From NCBI GenBank assembly GCA_002411175.1, contig DHRN01000049.1, positions 83,412-95,444 on the forward strand: 12,033 nt of DNA. Direction: 5' to 3'. Position 1 is the stretch's first letter, and the number at the start of each line of letters is the position of its first letter. This stretch comes from Anaerolineaceae bacterium UBA5311 (GTDB lineage Bacteria > Chloroflexota > Anaerolineae > Anaerolineales > Anaerolineaceae). The position numbers and the translations under genes were made by a program. Under the pieces are notes generated by a model, which was given only the letters and a program-made list of their open reading frames with translations, was not told the DNA's origin and did not search any database. Shown piece by piece: positions 6,353 through 12,033 of this stretch.

Positions 6353-7159
6353 ATGAAAATAACAAAAAAACGAATGGTTACAATTCTATTGTCTGCGATT
6401 GTAATCGTTGGAATGGCGTATCTTTTAAGCTTATTTATGGGCAGCACTAAAGCGGAAGTTTCAGAAATACAACCGCTTGCTGACATGGCAAACGTTAACC
6501 CGAAAGGCGAAGAGCCGAAGCACGAGCCTCAGATAGTACTATTCAACGATAAGATTGCTGAATATGATAACTTAACAATGCAAGTCTTAAAGATGAGCCT
6601 TTCGGGGGATGATGCGATAATAGATGTTTTTTGGGAGTTGAAAGATCCAAGAGATTGGAAAATTAATGATGCAGTTCTTGAAATTGACTCCCAAAGTTAT
6701 TCGTATGCAGGTTTTGACCTGGTTGAAGGCTTGTTCCATTATTCTGATGGAACCGCCTGTAAAATAGATATGCAGCAATTGTCTCAAGAACATGAATGCT
6801 CGAAGGATTGGCTTAAAGAGACACCATACAGGATTGATCGGTTGGTCTTTGCAAATGTTCCGAGAGATTTATTGAGCCGATCGGTCCAACTGATAATCAC
6901 AGGCATGGAAGCTTTCCCAAGTGAGAGCGAATATTGTAAGGTGTTGAACATTGAACACATTCAAAAAATCATGCAGGCTGATTTTCCTGGTTTGGAGTTG
7001 GAATGTTTTCAGGAAGATGGCTTTCAAGGCTATCAAATCAAAGAAAGCTCAGTATTTGCTGGGGATGAAAAGGTACTTGCGTCGCTGACTGACCATGCAG
7101 TAAAAGCATTGTTTGGTAACATGGCTGGTATTTGGAAGTTTGAATTAACAAACAATTAA
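6353..7159 (+). CDS. Membrane-anchored extracytoplasmic protein, unknown function
   Basis: The 268-aa protein has a basic N-terminus (MKITKKR), one hydrophobic segment at about 9-28 (uncleaved anchor or signal peptide) and an extracellular remainder. That part starts with an acidic/Pro-containing linker (35-60), followed by a probably beta-rich domain (about 62-185) and a mixed region to the end. Four cysteines (C136, C149, C195, C218) could form two disulfides. I recognise no family. GAGG (6344-6347) sits 5 nt before the ATG and overlaps the stop codon of the DUF2690-like frame, so the two genes are cotranscribed and perhaps functionally linked. Base composition is visibly AT-richer than in cdsA or pgm, suggesting acquisition. 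A strong terminator follows. Confidence 0.8.
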   Translation: MKITKKRMVTILLSAIVIVGMAYLLSLFMGSTKAEVSEIQPLADMANVNPKGEEPKHEPQIVLFNDKIAEYDNLTMQVLKMSLSGDDAIIDVFWELKDPRDWKINDAVLEIDSQSYSYAGFDLVEGLFHYSDGTACKIDMQQLSQEHECSKDWLKETPYRIDRLVFANVPRDLLSRSVQLIITGMEAFPSESEYCKVLNIEHIQKIMQADFPGLELECFQEDGFQGYQIKESSVFAGDEKVLASLTDHAVKALFGNMAGIWKFELTNN

Positions 7160-7178
7160 AAGTATTGACAACAACGCG

Positions 7179-7210
7179 AAAAGGCGGGTTTTACTCAAAA
7201 TCCGCCTTTT
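7179..7210. terminator. Bidirectional intrinsic terminator between the accessory pair and pgm
   Basis: A 14-bp stem with one G-U pair (AAAAGGCGGGTTTT, 7179-7192, with 7197-7210) and a 4-nt loop ends in T runs on both strands. It lies between the convergent stop codons at 7159 and 7224 and can serve both. Confidence 0.92.
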
Positions 7211-7223
7211 ATCATCAAACTAT

Positions 7224-8867
7224 TTACTTCGCAAGTGCCGCGTCCACGATTTGTCTCGCCTCAGACTGGATTTGCGCCAGGTGCTCAGCGTTTTTAAGGC
7301 TCTCGGCATAAATTTTGTAGATATCCTCGGTCCCTGAAGGGCGGGCAGCAAACCAGCCGTTCTTCGTAACCACCTTCAATCCACCAATTGGAGCATGGTT
7401 GCAGGTCGCGGAGGTCAGCTTTTCAATAATAGGATCACCCGCCATGCTTTCAGCTCTCACCAGTTCGGGGGACAGGTTCGAGAGCACAGCTTTTTGTCTT
7501 GCGTCCGCAGGCGCCTCAACCCTGGCGTACCAGCTGCCTCCCAATTCTGCTTCGAGGTCTGCATAGTGCAAACCAGGGTCCTTACCAGTGACCGCCAGGA
7601 TCTCTGCCGCCAGCAGGTTGAGAATAAAGCCGTCTTTATCGGTTGTCCAGGTATTACCATTCTTGCGCAAAAAGGACGCCCCGGCGCTCTCCTCACCGCC
7701 AAAGCCAATCTCTCCACTCAGTAAACCGGGCACAAACCATTTGAAGCCGACCGGCACCTCGCAGAGGCGGCGTCCGATTTTATCTGCGACTTTATCGATG
7801 ATCGAGCTGGATACCAGCGTCTTGCCAATTGCCGCATCTTCAGACCACTCAGGGCGATTTTGGAACAGGTACCAGATGGCGACACTAAGGTAATGATTGG
7901 GGTTCATCAAACCGACGCTGGGTGTGACGATGCCGTGGCGGTCGAAGTCGACATCGTTCCCAATGGCGATATCAAAGTCATCCTTCATCGCAACCAGGCT
8001 TGCCATGGCATAGGGCGACGAGCAGTCCATCCGGATTTTTCCATCCTTATCAAGAGTCATGAACGAGAAGGTCGGGTCAACACGCTTATTGACCACTTTC
8101 AGGTTCAGTTTATACATTTCCGCCATCGGTTCCCAATATGCCAAACCAGAGCCGCCCAAGGGATCGGCACCGATGTAAATTTTTGAGTCTGCGATTGCTC
8201 GCATATCAATGACATTTTCGAGGTCTTTTAGATAAGGAATAAGCAAGTCGACTTCGGTGGTGGTTCCCGAGCACATGGCTTTGTTAAGTGGAATCCGACG
8301 AACGTCTTTCATTCCATTGGCAATAATCTCGTTAGCCCGGTTTTGAATCCAGCTGGTTGTCTTCGTGTCAGCAGGACCGCCATCGGGAGGGTTGTACTTG
8401 AAGCCGCCGTCTTCGGGAGGGTTGTGCGATGGCGATATTACCACGCCATCTGCGGGTGTTTTCGGATAATCCTGGTTAAACGTCAGAATAGCGTGTGAAA
8501 TGACCGGTGTGGGGGTGTATTGGTGGTCCTGGTGAATGCGGATATCGACGCCATTGCCGGCAAAAACTTCGATGGCTGTGTAGAGTGCTGGTTCGGAGAG
8601 AGCGTGGGTGTCCATGCCCATAAAGAGCGGACCGCTTATGCCCTCGCCGCGGCGATATTCGATGATTGCCTGGGTGATGGCGGCGACGTGCTCGTCATTA
8701 AAACTGCCGTCAAGCGAACTTCCGCGATGACCCGATGTGCCAAAAGCCACTTTTTGACTGGGTTCACCTGGTTCGGGGTGGATGGTGTAATAAGCGGAGA
8801 CTAGGCGCGGAATATTGGCGAGATACTCGATAGGGGCTGGTTTTCCGGCGAGTGGATGAAGGCTCAT
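7224..8867 (-). CDS. pgm: Phosphoglucomutase (alpha-D-glucose phosphate-specific)
   Basis: The enzyme interconverts glucose 1-phosphate and glucose 6-phosphate, linking glycolysis to glycogen, nucleotide-sugar and envelope polysaccharide synthesis. The 547-aa protein closely follows the E. coli Pgm type in length and motifs. Visible are FGTSGHRGS at 42-50, the phosphoserine loop SPSHNPPEDGG at 145-155 (S147 carries the phosphate), the metal loop NDVDFDRHG at 304-312 (D305, D307, D309), the sugar-binding GGEESAG at 390-396, and the phosphate-binding RPSGTED at 509-515. The ATG at 8865-8867 has GGAG (8873-8876) 5 nt upstream. The gene is monocistronic, ends at the shared bidirectional terminator and has no clear consensus promoter. 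Confidence 0.98.
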   Translation of the reverse strand: MSLHPLAGKPAPIEYLANIPRLVSAYYTIHPEPGEPSQKVAFGTSGHRGSSLDGSFNDEHVAAITQAIIEYRRGEGISGPLFMGMDTHALSEPALYTAIEVFAGNGVDIRIHQDHQYTPTPVISHAILTFNQDYPKTPADGVVISPSHNPPEDGGFKYNPPDGGPADTKTTSWIQNRANEIIANGMKDVRRIPLNKAMCSGTTTEVDLLIPYLKDLENVIDMRAIADSKIYIGADPLGGSGLAYWEPMAEMYKLNLKVVNKRVDPTFSFMTLDKDGKIRMDCSSPYAMASLVAMKDDFDIAIGNDVDFDRHGIVTPSVGLMNPNHYLSVAIWYLFQNRPEWSEDAAIGKTLVSSSIIDKVADKIGRRLCEVPVGFKWFVPGLLSGEIGFGGEESAGASFLRKNGNTWTTDKDGFILNLLAAEILAVTGKDPGLHYADLEAELGGSWYARVEAPADARQKAVLSNLSPELVRAESMAGDPIIEKLTSATCNHAPIGGLKVVTKNGWFAARPSGTEDIYKIYAESLKNAEHLAQIQSEARQIVDAALAK

Positions 8868-9019
8868 GATGACTCCAGTTTGGTTATTCTACAGGTAGGT
8901 CAATTCTATCATGAGGGGGTAGGTAACGGATGTTTTTGTATTTTGTGGGAGAGGCTCAGCAATTCTCAATATGACCACGTTGCCCGCGGAAAGTCTTCAT
9001 TTAGGGAGACCATGGTCAT

Positions 9020-9111
9020 GCTGCCTGCGAAAAGATGGCTTGGCTGTACTGGTGGTTGTCATCCTGAACGAAGTGAAGGATCTTACCCACTGCCCTACAA
9101 GATTCTTCGCA
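9020..9111 (+). repeat. Dispersed 92-bp repeat, copy A
   Basis: Aligns without gaps to 11752-11843. Shared blocks are TGCCTGCG, GATGGCT, TTGTCATCCTGA, GAAGGATCTTACCC, and AAGAT.CTTCGCA. The core (GTCATCCTGA..GAA..GAAGGATCT) belongs to a type of intergenic repeat seen in many environmental bacterial genomes. Its hairpin potential (GGATCTTA...AAGATNC) is reduced in this copy compared with copy B. Confidence 0.8.
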
Positions 9112-9197
9112 ACAAAAGCCCAGAATGCCAAAATTTCAAATTGCTTCTCTGCCCTCCCAGCATCATGACAACGTCCCCTAAGGAAAGACCGCTTCGC

Positions 9198-9219
9198 CGG
9201 AAGGAGCAAGCCCCTTCCG
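9198..9219. repeat. Hairpin CGGAAGG-N8-CCTTCCG
   Basis: A perfect 7-bp inverted repeat with an 8-nt loop. A related hairpin (GGAAGG-N9-CCTTCC) occurs at 11859-11879, downstream of the second 92-bp repeat copy, so it may be a companion module of the repeat family. No T run follows, so I do not call it a terminator. Confidence 0.5.
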
Positions 9220-9364
9220 CCGCGGTTTCCTGCACGAGCCGTTTTCTTCGTAGACGCACCCGGCTTCTACTCCCTGTTCCCTGCTGCCTGCTCACTTCCT
9301 GAACCCACCTATACCGTTTCGGAGTCCGATTACCCTGCACTTTGCATCTAAAACCTAAACGAAT

Positions 9365-9675
9365 TTACATTGAGAATTGCTGCATTGATAACCTCTTCCA
9401 GTCACATATAAAATTGCTGCCACGATAGTACAGTTGTTCTGTTTCCCAAATAGCGCGAAGGTTTTTATCATCTAAATACTTGTCCGATCTATTCCTGTCA
9501 ACTCTACACCATCTGCTACATCGTGCCATAATGTAGTCAACAACAAGGACACCCCCGAAAGCGGGATGGAACCCAGCCAAAAATCACCAGGTAAAGAACT
9601 ATTTCCACATTTCCAATCCGCATGCTGGAAAATACCATCATTTTCGTAAATACTGTTATAATTTTCCTCGTAATA
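9365..9675 (-). pseudogene. Probable frameshifted gene remnant
   Basis: Two adjacent minus-strand frames give protein-like text. From 9675 one frame reads YYEENYNSIYENDGIFQHAD then WKCGNSSLPGDF. After a T run at 9579-9583 the sense-looking sequence continues in another frame as LAGFHPAFGGVLVVDYIMAR and goes on, rich in Trp, Tyr, Arg and Asp, to a TAA at 9365-9367. Restoring one T (5 to 6) in the run joins the frames. The upstream side is closed by in-frame TAA and TAG and lacks a start. I read this as the decayed C-terminal part of a gene, now overlapped by the promoter of the next plus-strand gene. I recognise no family. The alternative is chance open frames, since neither part alone is long. 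Confidence 0.3.
9654..9662 (+). promoter_or_regulatory. Extended -10 promoter of the secreted beta-sandwich protein
   Basis: TGTTATAAT (TG-N-TATAAT) lies about 60 nt upstream of the ATG at 9724. No good -35 exists at 16-18 nt spacing, which the extended -10 can compensate for. Confidence 0.5.
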
Positions 9676-9723
9676 CTATTATTGCCCAATCGTTAACAAC
9701 ACAACATAGATAAAAGGAGAACC

Positions 9724-10437
9724 ATGGGGAATCCAAGCAGTTTCAAGACCTTTATCTCAGCCCTTCTGGCGTTCATCATCACCCTCGCCCTGGTTGGCAG
9801 CGTAGCCGCAACAAATATCGACAGCCAGGAACCAGACGCCATAACGCGCCAATACCTGCCCGTCATCTTTAAGCGCATGCCCGATAATCCACCTCCAAAT
9901 CCCTTTCTCAATCACGATTTTGAACAAGGCTCCGCACACTGGACAGAATATTCAGCTAACGACTGGTGGCTGATCGGTTACAACCTGGACGGGTTTGCTC
10001 ATTCTGGAATATATCTTGTCTGGCTGGGTGGCGATAACAATGAGATGGCAATTCTCTCGCAAAAAATTACTATTTCCGCGGCAGCTCCATATCTGCATTT
10101 CTGGTATTATAAAGCCTCTGAAGATATCTGCAATTACGATTACTTCTATGTGGGTGTCAATGGCGAATACTTCCACAACGAAGTCCTCTGCGAAAGCACT
10201 AACACCTACGGCTGGGTTGAAAAGATCCTGGACCTGTCTAAATATATCGGCGCGAATAAGACCGTCCAATTCAGTATCACTACTGACGGGAGCCTGAATA
10301 GCAACGTCTATTTGGATGACGTCTTCATGTCAAATTCCGCCGCGCCGACACCCGCGCAAAACCTGCCTCTGCCATCCGAACCTTTTACTGGGACAATGCC
10401 GCTGAGTAAAAGGGAATGGTTGACACGAGACAACTGA
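9724..10437 (+). CDS. Secreted protein with a carbohydrate-binding-like beta-sandwich domain
   Basis: AAAGGAG lies 4 nt before the ATG. The 237-aa product has a signal peptide (hydrophobic 11-27, candidate cleavage after SVAA29), then the short QYLPVIFKR motif (43-51) that is frequent after the signal peptide of secreted Chloroflexota proteins. A Pro-rich spacer (53-60) leads into one domain at about 61-205. This domain begins NPFLNHDFEQGSAHWTE and has AHSGIYLVWLGGDNNE, a FWYYKASEDICNYDY strand pair, and ends with NSNVYLDDV. That layout matches jelly-roll domains attached to bacterial proteases and glycosidases (CBM- or MAM-like). C136 and C156 could pair. No catalytic domain is present, so a binding or surface role is inferred. 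The gene ends with tandem stops TGA-TAG and a long hairpin. Confidence 0.85.
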   Translation: MGNPSSFKTFISALLAFIITLALVGSVAATNIDSQEPDAITRQYLPVIFKRMPDNPPPNPFLNHDFEQGSAHWTEYSANDWWLIGYNLDGFAHSGIYLVWLGGDNNEMAILSQKITISAAAPYLHFWYYKASEDICNYDYFYVGVNGEYFHNEVLCESTNTYGWVEKILDLSKYIGANKTVQFSITTDGSLNSNVYLDDVFMSNSAAPTPAQNLPLPSEPFTGTMPLSKREWLTRDN

Positions 10438-10449
10438 TAGCTCATAAGT

Positions 10450-10495
10450 TATCGCTCACCGCGAACCACTTTACCAGTGGTTCGCGGTGACGATA
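10450..10495. terminator. Long GC-rich hairpin after the secreted protein gene
   Basis: A perfect 15-bp stem (10456-10470 with 10476-10490, loop TTACC) is extended by a further TATCG/CGATA pairing past a one-base bulge, giving about 20 bp. It starts 12 nt after the stop. No T run follows, so it may act as an mRNA-end stabiliser or an inefficient terminator rather than a classic intrinsic terminator. Confidence 0.6.
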
Positions 10496-10530
10496 TATCC
10501 CCATTTCCCGCTCCCCCGTTCCCCGCTTCC

Positions 10531-10539
10531 TGCTATAAT
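10531..10539 (+). promoter_or_regulatory. Extended -10 promoter of the zinc-ribbon membrane protein
   Basis: TGCTATAAT is a perfect TG-N-TATAAT, 33 nt upstream of the ATG at 10573. The -35 region is pyrimidine-rich and not consensus. The TG is supplied by the end of a dispersed CT-rich motif, GTTCCCCGCTTCCTG (10518-10532). Confidence 0.6.
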
Positions 10540-10572
10540 TAGCCTATCAGCAACCCGTGGGAGGTTTTTTCA

Positions 10573-11352
10573 ATGAGCGATTTCATCACCATTTCCTGCC
10601 CTTCCTGTGGAGGTCATCTCACCCGCAGAGCCAGCGCCGCCACCTACACCTGCGACTACTGCGGTCAGCGCCACCGCGTTCCCAAGGAAGAAATCGAAGA
10701 TTTTGGCAGCTGTCCCCTCTGTAAAAAGAACGATCGCGTCGAAAAAGCCCGCGTGATCCATTATCGCGGCGATGCCTTTTCAGAACGACTTGCCCCTCCC
10801 AGAAACCCTGAAGAATTTCTCGAATACCGCCCAGGTGAAAAACCGCTGCCAAACTATAAACAGGTCGAAAACACCGAAAAACATAAACTCACCAGGCTCG
10901 GAAAAGCGATCACGATCGCTGCCGCAGCTTTTTTTGTTCCTGCTACTTGCCTGCTTGTCAACGCAATTGAAGATTATGAAGCCATCGCCATAGCAGTTTC
11001 CGCCCTGATCTCCCTCGTCTTCTTTGCAATGCTCGCCGGCGCGATTCTCTGGTTACTCGGACGGCATAAAGAAAAAGGATTGCTTCAAATAGGCAAGCAA
11101 AGACTGGTCGCCGAATGGGAAAAACAAAACGAGCTGAATGATTCCCGCTGGTCCTCCCACCTGGACCAATACAACCGGGAATATGAAAAACAACTCGCCC
11201 TGCTGAAGAAAAATTTCGCCCGTGCCAACCAGCGTTACGACCAGGTCTACTACTGCTATCGGGACGATATCGTCTTCATCCCCGGCGAACCCACCCACGC
11301 CCCTTCCTCCAAGCTGGAATGGTTTCTCTACGCGGATGGTTCCGAGGAATAG
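10573..11352 (+). CDS. Zinc-ribbon protein with two transmembrane segments, unknown function
   Basis: GGGAGG (10559-10564) lies 8 nt before the ATG. The 259-aa protein begins with three CxxC knuckles (C9/C12, C27/C30, C47/C50); the first two form a zinc ribbon with a CGGH...TCDYCGQ pattern and the third may bind a second metal or complete a rubredoxin-like fold. Two hydrophobic segments follow (about 112-131 and 137-162), separated by a short acidic loop. Next comes a charged helical region (165-222) and a C-terminal YYCYRDDIVFIPGE motif (227-238) that suggests an additional small folded unit. With both ends charged and a short loop, both termini are probably cytoplasmic. I do not know its function. 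It is likely monocistronic; no terminator is seen downstream. Confidence 0.85.
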   Translation: MSDFITISCPSCGGHLTRRASAATYTCDYCGQRHRVPKEEIEDFGSCPLCKKNDRVEKARVIHYRGDAFSERLAPPRNPEEFLEYRPGEKPLPNYKQVENTEKHKLTRLGKAITIAAAAFFVPATCLLVNAIEDYEAIAIAVSALISLVFFAMLAGAILWLLGRHKEKGLLQIGKQRLVAEWEKQNELNDSRWSSHLDQYNREYEKQLALLKKNFARANQRYDQVYYCYRDDIVFIPGEPTHAPSSKLEWFLYADGSEE

Positions 11353-11751
11353 CCGACTTTATTTTTCCTCTCAGCCACATAATCCTTTCAGCCATATTTC
11401 GCCATGCGGGGAACCAGGCGACCCAAACCCCTCCCTTAAATCTGTCATCAAAAGCCCATGCGAACGATCATAAATCGCGATCTCCCGGTGTGGGCATTAT
11501 GCCTGCGCCGGAGTCAAGAGAAAGCGGCGCGGGGATTTAACTTTTACACAGTAAACGGAAAGATGAATTCAGACTGCCGCGACCCCCCGCCAAAACACGT
11601 ATCCTGGAGAAGCTCGTAGACCCCGGGAGCGGAACGAGCAGGATAGTCCGCTTCCTGTTCCCCGCTTCTTGTTCTCCAGGCACTTCTCGCTTCGCTCCCA
11701 GCATCATGACCGTGTTCCCAACGCAAATATTCGCTCCCAGATCGTAATCGC

Positions 11752-11843
11752 GTTGCCTGCGGAATGATGGCTAATCTGAACGCGTAATTGTCATCCTGAG
11801 TGAAACGAAGGATCTTACCCGTTGATCGATAAGATCCTTCGCA
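11752..11843 (+). repeat. Dispersed 92-bp repeat, copy B
   Basis: Gapless counterpart of 9020-9111. Here the core can fold: GGATCTTACCC and the downstream AAGATCC (11831-11837) pair over 7 bp. Confidence 0.8.
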
Positions 11844-11958
11844 GCTAAGGCTCAGTAGGGAAGGAACTTGACCCCTTCCGCACGAACAAAATTCAAATCA
11901 CCGATGGCGGAACGGGACAAGCCGCGTTCCCTACGGCAATGTTGCGGTCAGGATGACA
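11789..11958. repeat. 11-bp inverted repeat bounding 170 bp
   Basis: TGTCATCCTGA at 11789-11799 recurs inverted as TCAGGATGACA at 11948-11958. The arm is the conserved start of the dispersed repeat core, so this is either two repeat copies in opposite orientation or a composite element with terminal inverted repeats. Confidence 0.5.
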
Positions 11959-11989
11959 GGGTGGTGGGTGGGGAGGCGGGTTGAGTTAG

Positions 11990-12033
11990 CCTTCTCCGTT
12001 GGAGCAGGGGGACCACGAAGTGGTGGATGAGGT
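11990..12033 (+). repeat. Partial dispersed repeat at the right edge with two small hairpins
   Basis: CCTTCTCC-GTT-GGAGCAGG (11990-12008, one mismatch) is followed by ACCAC-GAA-GTGGT (12012-12024) and GGATGAGGT. This arrangement resembles dispersed intergenic elements of environmental bacteria and is cut by the window edge. Confidence 0.45.

Larger units (their letters stand above)
8868..9364. other. Intergenic region built from dispersed repeats, no gene
   Basis: Past the pgm promoter region this stretch holds a 92-bp dispersed repeat copy (9020-9111), a CTCCCAGCATCATGAC block (9154-9169), a hairpin (9198-9219) and a pyrimidine-rich tract (about 9268-9300). Open frames cross it on both strands, but they read through repeat sequence. 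The 'HPERSEGS'-like peptide of one of them is a typical spurious translation of this repeat family. Confidence 0.7.
8957..9382. repeat. 14-bp perfect inverted repeat enclosing 426 bp
   Basis: CAGCAATTCTCAAT at 8957-8970 recurs as its exact reverse complement at 9369-9382. The enclosed segment holds the dispersed repeat and hairpin, and only the last few codons of a gene remnant. It resembles a small non-autonomous element with terminal repeats, but I cannot see a clear target-site duplication. Confidence 0.4.
11353..12033. other. Intergenic repeat-rich region, no gene
   Basis: No frame here has an SD or a protein-like sequence. The stretch contains a G-U-rich hairpin (11485-11511), a pyrimidine-rich motif (11649-11675), the CTCCCAGCATCATGAC block (11695-11710), the second 92-bp repeat (11752-11843), a GGAAGG/CCTTCC hairpin (11859-11879), the inverted TCAGGATGACA arm (11948-11958) and a further repeat at the right edge. 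Confidence 0.75.

Noticed and set aside
8868..8960. Promoter of pgm
   Set aside because: Two TAGAAT boxes exist on the minus strand but neither has a convincing -35 at proper spacing, so I did not list it as a feature.
8856..9302. 148-codon plus-strand open frame containing CHPERSEGS
   Set aside because: It starts inside pgm on the opposite strand, has no SD, and its peptide is the typical translation of a dispersed intergenic repeat.
11485..11511. 11-bp hairpin as terminator of the zinc-ribbon gene
   Set aside because: The stem needs three G-U pairs, it lies more than 130 nt past the stop and no T run follows.
11544..11726. 60-codon minus-strand frame
   Set aside because: It crosses CT-rich repeat sequence, lacks an SD and shows no protein-like composition.

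Overview
The window looks like a chromosomal segment of a Chloroflexota bacterium, most likely class Anaerolineae. The clues are the secreted protein with a YLPVIFK linker after its signal peptide, the long Thr-Pro-Thr-X surface repeats, a class B sortase, the mix of strong SD starts with one apparently leaderless gene, and dispersed 'tcatcctga...gaaggatct' intergenic repeats. The lineage is an inference from style; no rRNA or other phylogenetic marker was tested.

Left part (1-1800, minus strand): a class B sortase gene lies upstream of a secreted protein whose C-terminal half is a Thr-Pro-Thr-X repeat array of 12-bp units running off the left edge. They are best read as a cell-surface display unit: an enzyme that attaches proteins to the envelope and a candidate stalk or surface protein. 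A palindrome overlaps the -35 box of the surface-protein promoter.

Housekeeping core (1860-5575): metK (minus) has a textbook SAM-I riboswitch, an overlapping intrinsic terminator and a good promoter. Divergent from it is the overlapping operon frr-uppS-cdsA (ribosome recycling, undecaprenyl diphosphate synthesis, CDP-diacylglycerol synthesis), joined by 1-nt stop/start overlaps.

Accessory pair (5749-7159, plus): a strong TTGACA-16-TATACT promoter, with a run of eight G in its spacer, drives a secreted DUF2690-like protein and a membrane-anchored protein of unknown function. The DUF2690-like frame has an in-frame TAG exactly at the predicted signal-peptidase site. The pair is AT-richer than its neighbours. 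A 14-bp bidirectional terminator separates it from the convergent pgm gene (phosphoglucomutase, 7224-8867, minus).

Right part (8868-12033): mostly intergenic, with two complete secreted or membrane genes (a signal-peptide protein with a carbohydrate-binding-like beta-sandwich domain, and a zinc-ribbon two-TM protein), a probable frameshifted gene remnant on the minus strand, and several short repeats. These include two copies of a 92-bp dispersed element, inverted repeats of 11 and 14 bp, GGAAGG/CCTTCC hairpins and pyrimidine-rich motifs. The many short open frames here are best explained as chance frames through these repeats.
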